Shown: positions 7,760 through 14,950, numbered from the stretch's first letter. The stretch: 14,950 bases of DNA from Bacillota bacterium (GCA_023388605.1 JAEWFX010000047.1:1-14950), one strand, 5' to 3'. A program made the numbers and translations. Notes: generated by a model not told the origin, from the letters alone.

Positions 7760-8854
7760 ATGCAAGATTTGAAGCGTACAGCTCTGTACTCAAAACATCT
7801 CGAACTATCAGCAAAAATGACTGAATTCGGTGGTTGGGATATGCCGCTGCAATACAGTGGTATCAAGGAAGAAGTAGCAGCTGTCAGACAGCGTGCAGGG
7901 ATGTTTGATGTTTCACATATGGGTGAAATTCGACTGAAAGGTGCTAGAGCTGGTGAGTTTTTAGACTACATACTCAGCAGACCAGTCTCGCATAAGACTC
8001 TTGAACTAGTAAATTATGCTGTGCTCTGTTATGAGGATGGTGGCAGTGTCGACGATTTGATGGTTTATCGTTTTGCTGACGATGACTATTGGTTGGTTGT
8101 CAATGCTTCTAACAAGCAAAAAGATTTTGATTTTCTCTGTGAGAGAGCAGCTGAGTTCGATACTGATCTCGAGCTCACTGACGAGTCAATTGAGTACGCT
8201 TTGATCGCGGTGCAAGGTCCGGAGGCACGCAAATTAGCTGACCCAGCTATTTTTTCAGTGTTGCTCACTGATCATGAAAAACAAGCAGAACTAAAAGAGA
8301 TGAAGCGTTTCCGTCGTTTAGTATCTGCCGATAAAGATAATCAACTAATAGTGATTTCCCGCACTGGTTATACCGGCGAGGATGGATATGAGATCTATCT
8401 GCCTGTCTATAGAAGCGAAAAATTATGGGATAAATTGCTTGAGGCAGGTATTACTCCCTGTGGACTAGGTGCTCGTGATGCTCTGCGTTTAGAATTTGGT
8501 CTACCTCTGTACGGGCATGAGTTAACTCGCGATATCACACCGTTAGAAGCTAGTTTGGGTCGTTTTGTCGACTTAGAACGTGATGATTATTATGCAGCCA
8601 AAATGCCGACACCGCAGAGGAAATCAGTTGCTTTGATCAGCAATGATCGCTCTATTGCTCGAGAGGGTTATCTAGTTTTTGCTGGCGATAGGCAGGTAGG
8701 TATAGTCACCTCTGGTAGCTTTTCGCCTACACTGAGCAAGGGTATTGCTCTAGCTTTAATTGATAAGACTTGTGACGCGCAAGAGTTAGAGATTGAGATC
8801 AGAGGCAAGCATAAAGCTTTCAGTGTTACTGAGTTGCCTTTTATCAAGAAATAA
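7760..8854 (+). CDS. gcvT: Glycine cleavage system T protein (aminomethyltransferase)
   Basis: The T protein releases ammonia from the aminomethyl group carried on GcvH-lipoyl and passes the carbon to tetrahydrofolate, giving 5,10-methylene-THF. The 364-residue length is normal. Seen: the N-terminal L..KM.EFGGWDMPLQY segment (15-32), GMFDVSHMGE (47-56), GGSVDDLMVY (94-103) holding the conserved catalytic-site Asp, and RTGYTGEDGYEIY plus the GLGARDALRLE segment before the C-terminal barrel. The ATG at 7760 has AAGGAG at 7748-7753, 6 nt upstream; the in-frame TTG at 7727 is rejected. It is the first gene of gcvT-H-PA-PB, and gcvH follows after 18 nt. Confidence 0.97.
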   Translation: MQDLKRTALYSKHLELSAKMTEFGGWDMPLQYSGIKEEVAAVRQRAGMFDVSHMGEIRLKGARAGEFLDYILSRPVSHKTLELVNYAVLCYEDGGSVDDLMVYRFADDDYWLVVNASNKQKDFDFLCERAAEFDTDLELTDESIEYALIAVQGPEARKLADPAIFSVLLTDHEKQAELKEMKRFRRLVSADKDNQLIVISRTGYTGEDGYEIYLPVYRSEKLWDKLLEAGITPCGLGARDALRLEFGLPLYGHELTRDITPLEASLGRFVDLERDDYYAAKMPTPQRKSVALISNDRSIAREGYLVFAGDRQVGIVTSGSFSPTLSKGIALALIDKTCDAQELEIEIRGKHKAFSVTELPFIKK

Positions 8855-8872
8855 TAAGGTCAGGAGGACAAT

Positions 8873-9253
8873 ATGTCAGTTTTTCAAGAAGGTTTATATT
8901 ACGCTAAATCACATGAATGGTTGCGAGTCGAAGGGGAAGAGGCTTATATCGGCATAACTGATTTTGCTCAGAGTGAATTAGGTGACATCGTCTTCGTCGA
9001 AGCTGATACAGTGGGCGAGGAGTTGGAAGCCGGTACAGAATTTGGCAGTGTTGAGTCTGTAAAGATGGCTTCTGATCTATATATGCCAGTATCAGGTGAA
9101 GTTTTGGAATTCAACGAAGCTCTAGAAGACGAAGCAGAATTGATCAACGCCGATGCTTTTGCTAATTGGATCATCAAGATTAAGATCAATGATACCGCAG
9201 AATTAGAGCAGCTCATGAATGCAGAACAATATAAAGCAATGGTAGAAGCTTAA
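8873..9253 (+). CDS. gcvH: Glycine cleavage system H protein (lipoyl carrier)
   Basis: The H protein carries the aminomethyl intermediate on a lipoyl arm between the P, T and L proteins. At 126 residues it has the usual size. The lipoylation site is Lys64 in GSVESVKMASDLYMPVSG (58-75), a perfect family match. The SHEW motif (13-16), ITDFAQSELGDIVFVE (28-43) and the C-terminal NADAFANWIIKIK (about 91-104) are also diagnostic. AGGAGG at 8862-8867 gives 5-nt spacing to the ATG. It lies between gcvT (18 nt) and gcvPA (21 nt). Because it needs lipoate, the cell must make or import it; no lipoate ligase or synthase is in the window. Confidence 0.98.
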   Translation: MSVFQEGLYYAKSHEWLRVEGEEAYIGITDFAQSELGDIVFVEADTVGEELEAGTEFGSVESVKMASDLYMPVSGEVLEFNEALEDEAELINADAFANWIIKIKINDTAELEQLMNAEQYKAMVEA

Positions 9254-9274
9254 TCGCTGACTATAGGAGGAAGC

Positions 9275-10624
9275 ATGAGCGGTTACATCCCGATCAGCAC
9301 AGAACGTCGTCAAGAGATGTTAGCGAAGGTTGGAGTCGATCTCGATCGTCTGTTCGATTCCATACCTCAAGAATTAAGATCGAAGCTACATGAGCAAGAA
9401 CTTAAAAATTTACCTGAGAATGGTTGGAGTGAGCAGGCTATAGCGAAACACATTCAGAGCCTAGCCGAGCTAAATTGCGATCTGTCTCATTACGATAGCT
9501 ATCTAGGTGCTGGTATTTACGACCACTATCGCCCGAGTGCCATCTCAGCTTTGATCCAACGGCAAGAATATCTGACATCATACACTCCGTATCAAGCAGA
9601 GATATCTCAGGGTACTCTACAAGCAATCTTCGAATGGCAAACCTACATTTGTCGCCTGACAGGTATGGATATCGCTAATTCATCGATGTATGACGGTGCT
9701 TCGGCAGCGGCAGAAGCTCTCTTGATGGCTTGTCGTCAGACTGGTCGCCACAAAGTATGGGTGTCAGGAGGAGTTAATCCTGAGACTAGAGAGACGATAG
9801 CAACATATTTTTATGCAGGAGGTTTAGAGGTAGAATTCGGCGATCTCAATACTGATTTAACTTCCGAAGATACCTATCCTGATGCAGTAGAAGAATATGC
9901 TGGTCTGTTAGTACAATCACCTAACTATTATGGTGTTGTCGAAGATTTGACTGCTTTTGCTGAATACGCTCACACCGGCAAGTCTCTGGCAGTAGTCAGC
10001 ACGGATCCCATCAGTCTAGCAATCTTGCGTGATCCTGGCAGTTGTAACTGTGATATCGTTTGTGGTGAAGCTCAGCCCTTAGGTATTGCGACGAATTTCG
10101 GTGGCCCTGCTGTTGGCTATTTAGCAGCTACCAAGAAGTTGTTGCGTAAAATGCCTGGTCGTATTTGCGGTGAGACAGTAGATCGTGATGGGAATCGAGC
10201 CTACGTATTGACGATACAAGCACGAGAACAACACATTCGCAGAGAAAAAGCTACATCCAATATTTGTACCAGCCAAGCTCTACTAGCAACCGCAGCTACT
10301 ATATATATGGCTCTATTGGGTCGCAGCGGTATTACAGAAGTAGCAGAAAACTCACAGCACAAGGCTCTTTATCTGCAACGAGCATTGATATCAACTGGTT
10401 TATTTAAGGCCGTGTCTGATAGACCATTTTTCCGAGAATTCACCTTGATGTCAGATTGTTTAGATCTACATGCTCTGAATAGATACCTCTTAGAACAAAA
10501 GATTATAGGAGGCGTGATCGAAGGCGATAAATACATCCTTGCAGTCACCGAACAAAAAGATAAACAAGCCCTCGATCGTCTAGTACACGCTGTACAAGAT
10601 TTTGCTGAGAGAATGGAGAGTTAG
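9275..10624 (+). CDS. gcvPA: Glycine dehydrogenase (decarboxylating) subunit 1
   Basis: This is the N-terminal half of the P protein, as a separate 449-residue subunit. It pairs with GcvPB to decarboxylate glycine and transfer the aminomethyl group to GcvH. Seen: YIPISTERRQEML at the start (4-16), LGAGIYDHYRP (77-87), YTPYQAEISQGTLQ (103-116), SMYDGASAAAEA (137-148) and the KATSNICTSQAL segment in the C-terminal third. The PLP lysine is not in this subunit, as expected, since it lies in GcvPB. AGGAGG at 9265-9270 stands 4 nt before the ATG. gcvPB starts directly after its stop codon. The split form is usual in Bacillota, archaea and Thermus. Confidence 0.97.
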   Translation: MSGYIPISTERRQEMLAKVGVDLDRLFDSIPQELRSKLHEQELKNLPENGWSEQAIAKHIQSLAELNCDLSHYDSYLGAGIYDHYRPSAISALIQRQEYLTSYTPYQAEISQGTLQAIFEWQTYICRLTGMDIANSSMYDGASAAAEALLMACRQTGRHKVWVSGGVNPETRETIATYFYAGGLEVEFGDLNTDLTSEDTYPDAVEEYAGLLVQSPNYYGVVEDLTAFAEYAHTGKSLAVVSTDPISLAILRDPGSCNCDIVCGEAQPLGIATNFGGPAVGYLAATKKLLRKMPGRICGETVDRDGNRAYVLTIQAREQHIRREKATSNICTSQALLATAATIYMALLGRSGITEVAENSQHKALYLQRALISTGLFKAVSDRPFFREFTLMSDCLDLHALNRYLLEQKIIGGVIEGDKYILAVTEQKDKQALDRLVHAVQDFAERMES

Positions 10625-10625
10625 C

Positions 10626-12098
10626 ATGGAAAAACGTCGACAAAAATTGATTTTTGAATATATCGAGACTGGGGCTAATACCTCACGCTTCGTATCTGAT
10701 TGTGACGTTCCTACCACTGATCTCGCTGCATATTATGGTGATCGCTATAGACAGCAATCACTAGATTTTCCAGACCTGGCAGAAATCGAAGTTATACGTC
10801 ACTATACCAATAATTCGCTCAGTAATTACGGAGTTGAGAACGGACCATATCCTCTAGGATCTTGTACAATGAAGTACAATCCTAAGGTCAATGAAGCTAT
10901 GGCTAATCTACCTGGCTTCACTGATACTCATCCTCTACAACCTGTTGAAACAGTACAGGGCAATTTGAAATTGCTCTATTTATTAGAACATCAACTAAAT
11001 GACTTATTAGGCATGGATGCCTTTACTTTTCAACCTGCTGCAGGTGCTCATGGAGAGTTGACGGGCATCATGATGATCAAGGCTTATCATGAGCAACGTG
11101 GCGACACAGCTCGAAAAGTTATGTTGATACCAGATTCAGCTCATGGTACTAATCCAGCTTCAGCTGCTATGGCGGAGTTTGAAGTACGTGAATTAAAGTC
11201 TAATGAATTAGGTCTAGTAGACATCGATGATCTGAAATCAAAGTTGGGTCCAGAAGTAGCAGGTATTATGCTCACTAACCCCAATACGCTCGGTCTATTT
11301 GAGAAAGATGTGTTAGAGATTACACGTTTAGTTCATGAATGTGGTGGCCTCAACTACTACGATGGTGCAAATTTCAATGCTATACTGATGCAATGTCGTC
11401 CTGGAGATATGGGTTTTGATGTCGTTCACCTCAATGTTCACAAAACGTTTAGTACACCGCATGGTGGCGGTGGACCGGGTGCAGGTCCTGTGGGGGTTAA
11501 GGAACACTTAAAACCTTTCTTACCTAAACCAGTGGTTACATATTGTGATGATTCAGATCTCTATCGTTTAGATTATGATCGCCCTCATTCTATCGGAAAA
11601 GTAAGAGCATTTAGCGGTTCTTTTGGTATTTTTGTCCGCACATATGCCTATATATTGGCCTATGGTAAAACGGGTCTATCAGAGGTTTCTCAGGCCGCTG
11701 TAGCTAATGCCAACTATCTAAAAGCTCGCCTCAAGGATTATTACGAAGTACCGTATACAAGTGATGCTATGCATGAATTTATTATGACCAGTAAGCGTCA
11801 GCGTGAATACGGCGTACATACTATGGATATTGCCAAGAGATTAATTGACTTTGGATATCATCCACCTACTATTTATTTCCCCTTGATCGTCTCTGAAGCG
11901 ATGATGATAGAACCCACAGAAACTGAGACCCTAGAAGGTTTAGATGGTTTAGTAGATGCCTTTATAGCCATCGCTAAAGAAGTTGAAACAGATGTATCCA
12001 AATTACAATCAGCACCGCATTATGGCTCCATTACTCGTCCCGATGAAGTAAAGGCAGCTAAGCAGGCTATTGTTAAATATCAAGCAAAGGATCAATAA
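10626..12098 (+). CDS. gcvPB: Glycine dehydrogenase (decarboxylating) subunit 2
   Basis: This is the PLP-bearing half of the split P protein, 490 residues. Seen: YPLGSCTMKYNPK (75-87), FQPAAGAHGELTG (135-147), DSAHGTNPASAAM (170-182) and the PLP-binding Lys273 in HLNVHKTFSTPHGGGGPG (268-285). It acts with GcvPA as an alpha2beta2-type enzyme. The ATG at 10626 is 1 nt after the gcvPA stop codon, with GGAGA (10615-10619) 6 nt upstream inside gcvPA, so translation is probably coupled. A TTG at 10602 in the same frame would overlap gcvPA and is not favoured. The stop codon touches the start codon of the next gene (TAAATG). Confidence 0.97.
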   Translation: MEKRRQKLIFEYIETGANTSRFVSDCDVPTTDLAAYYGDRYRQQSLDFPDLAEIEVIRHYTNNSLSNYGVENGPYPLGSCTMKYNPKVNEAMANLPGFTDTHPLQPVETVQGNLKLLYLLEHQLNDLLGMDAFTFQPAAGAHGELTGIMMIKAYHEQRGDTARKVMLIPDSAHGTNPASAAMAEFEVRELKSNELGLVDIDDLKSKLGPEVAGIMLTNPNTLGLFEKDVLEITRLVHECGGLNYYDGANFNAILMQCRPGDMGFDVVHLNVHKTFSTPHGGGGPGAGPVGVKEHLKPFLPKPVVTYCDDSDLYRLDYDRPHSIGKVRAFSGSFGIFVRTYAYILAYGKTGLSEVSQAAVANANYLKARLKDYYEVPYTSDAMHEFIMTSKRQREYGVHTMDIAKRLIDFGYHPPTIYFPLIVSEAMMIEPTETETLEGLDGLVDAFIAIAKEVETDVSKLQSAPHYGSITRPDEVKAAKQAIVKYQAKDQ

Positions 12099-12689
12099 AT
12101 GAATAAAAATATATCTATTCAGAAATTAACTTTGGCGGCGTTATTCGCCGCCTTGGCTTGGGTGGTATTTGTACTTTTGCGTTTTCGCATACCAGGTCCC
12201 ACACCCGATGGCATACTAGTTCATTTTGCTAATTGCATATGTGTATTAGCCGGTATGGTACTAGGGCCAATATGGGGAGGATTATCTGGAGCCATCGGTC
12301 TAACTATAGCTGATTTGACAGCAGGTTATGTCAACGCCATGATTCCAACATTTTTTGGCAAATTGATCATTGGTTTAGTAGCTGGAATTCTGGTTCGTCA
12401 GTTAAAGGTAAAACAACAGCAAGAAGTCAAACAGCGATTCATACGCTGTGCGGTTATCTGCGTAATTATTCTCTTGATTATCAACCCTTTATTTGACCCT
12501 TGGTTGCGTTATCGTATCTATCAATTACTAGGTGTCACTAAAGATCTGGCTAAGCTATATCAATGGGCGAATATTTATGCATCGGTGATCAATGGCATCA
12601 CAAACTCAGCATTGTTGTTAGTGCTTTATTCTTCACTTTCTAAAGCCGTGCAGAGAACTAAGTATCGCTCATATTTCTATGCAGATTAG
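12099..12689 (+). CDS. ECF transporter substrate-binding (S) component, substrate unknown
   Basis: A 196-residue integral membrane protein that would bind a vitamin or other micronutrient and work with a shared EcfA/A'/T energy module encoded elsewhere. Seen: about six hydrophobic segments (near 11-28, 38-57, 60-74, 82-99, 115-131, 157-180), and in the first helix the small-residue pattern AALFAALA (13-20) that contacts EcfT in S components. The stretch VLGPIWGGLSGAIG...ADL..GY (54-77) followed by a PTFFGKLIIGLVAG segment is typical of the riboflavin-like S-component group (PF07155-like). It starts at the base after the gcvPB stop codon, with AAAGGA at 12086-12091, so it is the last gene of the gcv operon. 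Context suggests a glycine-cleavage cofactor (B6 or lipoate) as cargo, which is inferred. Riboflavin, thiamin precursors or queuosine precursors remain possible. Confidence 0.85.
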   Translation: MNKNISIQKLTLAALFAALAWVVFVLLRFRIPGPTPDGILVHFANCICVLAGMVLGPIWGGLSGAIGLTIADLTAGYVNAMIPTFFGKLIIGLVAGILVRQLKVKQQQEVKQRFIRCAVICVIILLIINPLFDPWLRYRIYQLLGVTKDLAKLYQWANIYASVINGITNSALLLVLYSSLSKAVQRTKYRSYFYAD

Positions 12690-12764
12690 AGGGAGTTTTA
12701 GTATTACCAACTACATTCTTTTGGGGAGAATATATCATTAATATAAGCTTATCGAATCCAATTC

Positions 12765-12788
12765 GCTGACAATTTTGCTGACAATTTC
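12765..12788. repeat. Two-copy 12-bp tandem repeat
   Basis: GCTGACAATTTT (12765-12776) is followed directly by GCTGACAATTTC (12777-12788), differing only at the last base. A small inverted repeat, CGAAT/ATTCG (12753-12757 and 12761-12765), abuts it. It lies in the non-coding stretch after the ECF gene; no function is evident. Confidence 0.6.
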
Positions 12789-12812
12789 GGAGGCTTTAAT
12801 TAACTATTTTTG

Positions 12813-12828
12813 AGACTTTTAAAAGTCT
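12813..12828. repeat. 16-bp perfect palindrome
   Basis: AGACTTTTAAAAGTCT is a perfect palindrome between the ECF gene and the tRNA-Ser terminator. As RNA it could form a 6-bp hairpin, but no T-tract follows on either strand, so it is at best a poor terminator for the gcv operon. It may instead be a protein-binding site or chance. Confidence 0.4.
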
Positions 12829-12837
12829 TAAAGACTG

Positions 12838-12878
12838 AAAAAGTCCGCTAGAGCTTTATTATCAGCTTTGGCGGACTT
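12838..12878 (-). terminator. Terminator of the tRNA-Ser gene
   Basis: On the minus strand AAGTCCGC and GCGGACTT (complement of 12871-12878 and 12841-12848) form an 8-bp stem extended by an inner AGCT/AGCT pairing, followed by a five-T run (complement of 12838-12842). The T-run exists only in the minus direction, so it serves the tRNA-Ser gene, whose 3' end is 14 nt before it, and not the gcv operon. Confidence 0.85.
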
Positions 12879-12892
12879 CGTAAAAAGTTTAA

Positions 12893-12985
12893 TGGCGGAG
12901 AGCAAGGGATTCGAACCCTCGTTGCGCTTTTGGGCACAAACACGATTTCCAATCGTGCACCTTCAGCCAGCTCGGTCAACTCTCC
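12893..12985 (-). tRNA. tRNA-Ser (anticodon GGA)
   Basis: On the minus strand a 93-nt class II tRNA is seen with CCA encoded (complement of 12893-12895). The 7-bp acceptor stem is GGAGAGT/GCTCTCC with discriminator G, the value expected for serine tRNAs. The anticodon stem CACGA/TCGTG has loop TTGGAAA, anticodon GGA, reading UCC and UCU. The long variable arm TTGTGC-CCAAAA-GCGCAA and the T loop TTCGAAT confirm tRNA-Ser. It has its own promoter and terminator and is divergent from tRNA-Val. Confidence 0.96.
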
Positions 12986-13003
12986 GTTTCTAACTACTTG
13001 AGC

Positions 13004-13032
13004 ATGATAGCACGTTAGATAATGATAGGCAA
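13004..13032 (-). promoter_or_regulatory. Sigma-A-type promoter of the tRNA-Ser gene
   Basis: On the minus strand TTGCCT (complement of 13027-13032) and TATCAT (complement of 13004-13009) are separated by exactly 17 bp. Transcription would start about 10 nt before the mature tRNA 5' end. Confidence 0.75.
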
Positions 13033-13082
13033 TAATAGTGTTATTGATGTTAACAGGATAGGTTGTTAAAGATGGATTTTTG

Positions 13083-13111
13083 TTGATATATTCTGCTGCG
13101 TTCTCTATACT
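13083..13111 (+). promoter_or_regulatory. Sigma-A-type promoter of the tRNA-Val gene
   Basis: TTGATA (13083-13088) and TATACT (13106-13111) are 17 bp apart, close to consensus. The predicted start point near 13118 lies about 7 nt before the tRNA. Confidence 0.82.
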
Positions 13112-13124
13112 AATTACTTGTTGA

Positions 13125-13201
13125 GGACGCTTAGCTCAGCTGGTTAGAGCGCTGTCTTCACACGGCAGAGGTCGCCAGTTCGAACCTGGCAGTGTCCACC
13201 A
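13125..13201 (+). tRNA. tRNA-Val (anticodon CAC)
   Basis: A 77-nt tRNA with encoded CCA. The acceptor stem is GGACGCT/AGTGTCC with discriminator A. The anticodon stem CTGTC/GGCAG closes the loop TTCACAC, anticodon CAC, reading GUG. The D loop TAGCTCAGCTGGTTAGA and T loop TTCGAAC are standard. The terminator begins at the last base of the CCA. Confidence 0.96.
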
Positions 13202-13235
13202 AAGTCTCATTCTTCTAGGAGGGTGAGACTTTTTT
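13201..13235 (+). terminator. Terminator of the tRNA-Val gene
   Basis: AAAGTCTCA (13201-13209) pairs with TGAGACTTT (13224-13232), with further pairing inside the loop (CTTCT/AGGAG), and a T-run continues to 13235. A TATAAT at 13238-13243 follows, which could be the -10 of the speA promoter although no clear -35 precedes it. Confidence 0.88.
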
Positions 13236-13272
13236 GTTATAATTATTTTGATTTTAGTAAGAGAGATTTTGA

Positions 13273-14742
13273 ATGAAAAAATACCGCCTAGATCAAGCAA
13301 AAACTCCTCTATTCGATGCTCTACAGGAGTATCGTAAACGACGTATAGTCGCTTTTGACGTTCCCGGTCATAAACAGGGCAAAGGCAATCCAGAATTGAC
13401 TGATTTTCTCGGCAAAAAATGCTTATCAGTGGACACTAATTCGATGAAAATGCTAGATAATCTAATCCATCCTGTGAGCGTTATCAAAAAAGCCGAGGAA
13501 TTAGCAGCTGATGCGTTCGGTGCGGCTGCCTGTTTTTTTATGGTCAATGGTACTTCTTCAGCTGTACAAGCTATGGTTATGTCCAGCCTGAATCCAGGCG
13601 ACAAAATTATAATGCCACGCAATGTGCACCGTTCAGCTATCAACGCCTTGATACTAGCTGGAGCTATTCCTGTATATGTCAATCCCGGAGAGGATTCTGA
13701 GTTGGGTATCCCTTTGGGCATGTCACTGGACGATGTCAAGTCCACCATCGCCAAGCATCCTGAAGCAAAAGCTATTCTAGTTAATAATCCTACTTACTAT
13801 GGTGTTTGTACTGACCTTCGTTCTTTGGTGAAAATAGGTCATGCTGCTGGCATGCGAGTTCTTGTGGATGAAGCCCATGGTACACATTTTTATTTCGGTG
13901 AAGATTTACCAGTTTCAGCTATGGCGGCAGGAGCAGATATGGCTGCTGTCAGCACACATAAAACGGGCGGTTCTCTGACACAGAGTTCGTTGTTATTGGT
14001 GGGTCAGAGCATGGTCGAAGAGTCTGGTTATATCAGACAGATTATCAATTTAACGCAGACTACCAGCGCTTCTTATTTATTGCTTTCTTCATTGGATATC
14101 ACTCGTCGCAATCTAGCCCTGCGCGGACAAAAATCCTTTGCCAAAGTCAGGGAGTTGGCAGAATATGCACGCACTGAGATCAATCAGTCTGGCCAATTCT
14201 ATGCTTTTGGCAGGGAGCGTATCGATGGCAAAGCTTTTTTTGATTTTGATACGACTAAATTGTCTATTCATACGCGTAGAGGTGGGCTTGCAGGCATCGA
14301 GGTGTACGATCTATTGCGTGATGAATACGATATTCAGACAGAATTCGGTGACTTAGGTAACTTGTTAGCCATTATTTCAGTCGGCGATAGTGAGGATAAG
14401 ATAGAGAGATTGCTAGCTGCTTTGACTGATATAGGTAGCTCACACCGTGAAATAAAAGATAAATTAACTCTAGGTGAATATATAGAGCCTAAAGTAGTCT
14501 TGAGTCCGACCGAGGCTTTTTATGCTAAGTCTATACAGGTTCCGCTAGAAGAGGCGGCTGGACGTATTTGCACTGAATTCGTGATGTGCTATCCGCCCGG
14601 TATCCCGATTTTAGCTCCTGGCGAGGAAGTGACCAAAGAATGTTTGGATTATATAGCCATGGCTAAAGCTAAGGGTTGTTCGATGACGGGTACCGAAGAT
14701 CTGAGTCTCAATCGCTTGAATGTTTTAGTGGAGGTAAGATGA
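13273..14742 (+). CDS. speA: Arginine decarboxylase-type enzyme (Orn/Lys/Arg decarboxylase family)
   Basis: A PLP enzyme that would decarboxylate arginine to agmatine in polyamine synthesis. The 489-residue length is that of the short Bacillus SpeA type without the N-terminal wing domain of the E. coli enzymes. Seen: VPGHKQGKG (30-38), VNGTSSAVQAM (91-101), NVHRSAINALILAGA (117-131), VDEAHGTHF (198-206) and the PLP lysine Lys230 in STHKTGGSLTQSS (227-239). The C-terminal YPPGIPILAPGE stretch is also family-typical. Substrate specificity within the family (Arg, Lys or Orn) cannot be proved from motifs; the speE neighbour favours Arg. The start at 13273 has only a weak GAGAG ribosome-binding site. 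Its stop codon overlaps the speE start (ATGA at 14739-14742), so the two are co-translated. Confidence 0.9.
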   Translation: MKKYRLDQAKTPLFDALQEYRKRRIVAFDVPGHKQGKGNPELTDFLGKKCLSVDTNSMKMLDNLIHPVSVIKKAEELAADAFGAAACFFMVNGTSSAVQAMVMSSLNPGDKIIMPRNVHRSAINALILAGAIPVYVNPGEDSELGIPLGMSLDDVKSTIAKHPEAKAILVNNPTYYGVCTDLRSLVKIGHAAGMRVLVDEAHGTHFYFGEDLPVSAMAAGADMAAVSTHKTGGSLTQSSLLLVGQSMVEESGYIRQIINLTQTTSASYLLLSSLDITRRNLALRGQKSFAKVRELAEYARTEINQSGQFYAFGRERIDGKAFFDFDTTKLSIHTRRGGLAGIEVYDLLRDEYDIQTEFGDLGNLLAIISVGDSEDKIERLLAALTDIGSSHREIKDKLTLGEYIEPKVVLSPTEAFYAKSIQVPLEEAAGRICTEFVMCYPPGIPILAPGEEVTKECLDYIAMAKAKGCSMTGTEDLSLNRLNVLVEVR

Positions 14743-14950
14743 GTCTGTGGTTCACTGAAGAACATACACCGAGTGTAAAATACTCAATCGCTGCTGAAAG
14801 ACAAATTTTTAGCAAACAGAGTCAATTTCAGAAGATAGAGATCTTTGAGACAGCTGAGTTCGGCAAAATGCTGGTGATGGATGACCGCATTATGCTGACA
14901 GAAAAAGATGAATTTATCTACCATGAGATGTTGGTGCATGTGCCTATGGC
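14739..14950 (+). CDS. speE: Spermidine synthase (3'-truncated by window end)
   Basis: It transfers an aminopropyl group from decarboxylated S-adenosylmethionine to putrescine. Only 70 residues are visible, but MSLWFTEEHT at the start, the FQKIEIFETAEFGKMLVMDD segment (30-49) and TEKDEFIYHEMLVHVP (54-69) match the N-terminal domain of SpeE closely. GGAGG at 14730-14734 lies 4 nt upstream of the ATG, inside speA, and the start overlaps the speA stop codon by four bases. The SAM-binding part lies beyond the window, so a related aminopropyltransferase, for example one acting on agmatine, cannot be ruled out. Confidence 0.93.
   Translation, partial: MSLWFTEEHTPSVKYSIAAERQIFSKQSQFQKIEIFETAEFGKMLVMDDRIMLTEKDEFIYHEMLVHVPM

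Noticed and set aside
12893..13201. tRNA genes as an attachment site for an integrated element
   Set aside because: There is no integrase gene, no repeated tRNA 3' end and no foreign gene block on either side.
13368..13754. Minus-strand open frame of 128 codons inside speA
   Set aside because: It is fully opposite conserved speA motifs, and its translation resembles no known family.
1..14950. CRISPR array, toxin-antitoxin pair, phage-defence system or insertion sequence
   Set aside because: No spaced direct repeats, no transposase or defence-type domains, and no terminal inverted repeats were found; the coding space is filled by recognisable metabolic and transport genes.

Overview
The window looks like part of a low-to-moderate G+C Bacillota chromosome, most likely of the Clostridia. 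This rests on the Clostridia-type RpoC without the large proteobacterial insertion, the glycine decarboxylase split into two subunits (GcvPA and GcvPB), a short Bacillus-type SpeA followed by SpeE, ECF vitamin transport, and strong GGAGG ribosome-binding sites. The species cannot be named from the sequence. There are no insertion sequences, integrases, CRISPR arrays or prophage genes.

Layout. Positions 1-3329 hold the 3' part of rpoC, closed by a strong terminator. Next come apt (+) and a heavy-metal P1B-type ATPase (-), which converge on a bidirectional terminator at 3956-3984. The ATPase is divergent from a TetR-family regulator (6050-6718). A perfect 11-bp palindrome lies in the shared 149-bp control region. 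A pyridoxal/pyridoxamine kinase gene follows the regulator 35 nt downstream on the same strand. After a 160-nt AT-rich gap comes the glycine cleavage operon gcvT-gcvH-gcvPA-gcvPB, tightly packed and ending in an ECF transporter S-component gene that starts at the base after the gcvPB stop codon. Positions 12690-13272 contain two divergent tRNA genes, Ser(GGA) on - and Val(CAC) on +, each with its own promoter and terminator. The last region is speA overlapping the start of speE, which runs off the window.

How the genes fit together. The glycine cleavage system breaks glycine into CO2, NH3 and a one-carbon unit on tetrahydrofolate. It needs PLP (GcvPA/PB), lipoate (GcvH), folate (GcvT) and dihydrolipoamide dehydrogenase, which is not in this window. 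A vitamin B6 kinase on one side and a vitamin-type ECF S component on the other suggest a cofactor-supply module around the operon. SpeA is also PLP-dependent and starts the agmatine/putrescine/spermidine route with SpeE.

Most of the window is ordinary core metabolism. The points most worth a second look are the control region between the metal ATPase and tetR, the unusual membrane motif set of the ATPase, the unassigned substrate of the ECF S component, the perfect hairpin in the apt leader, and the absence of a recognisable glycine riboswitch upstream of gcvT.
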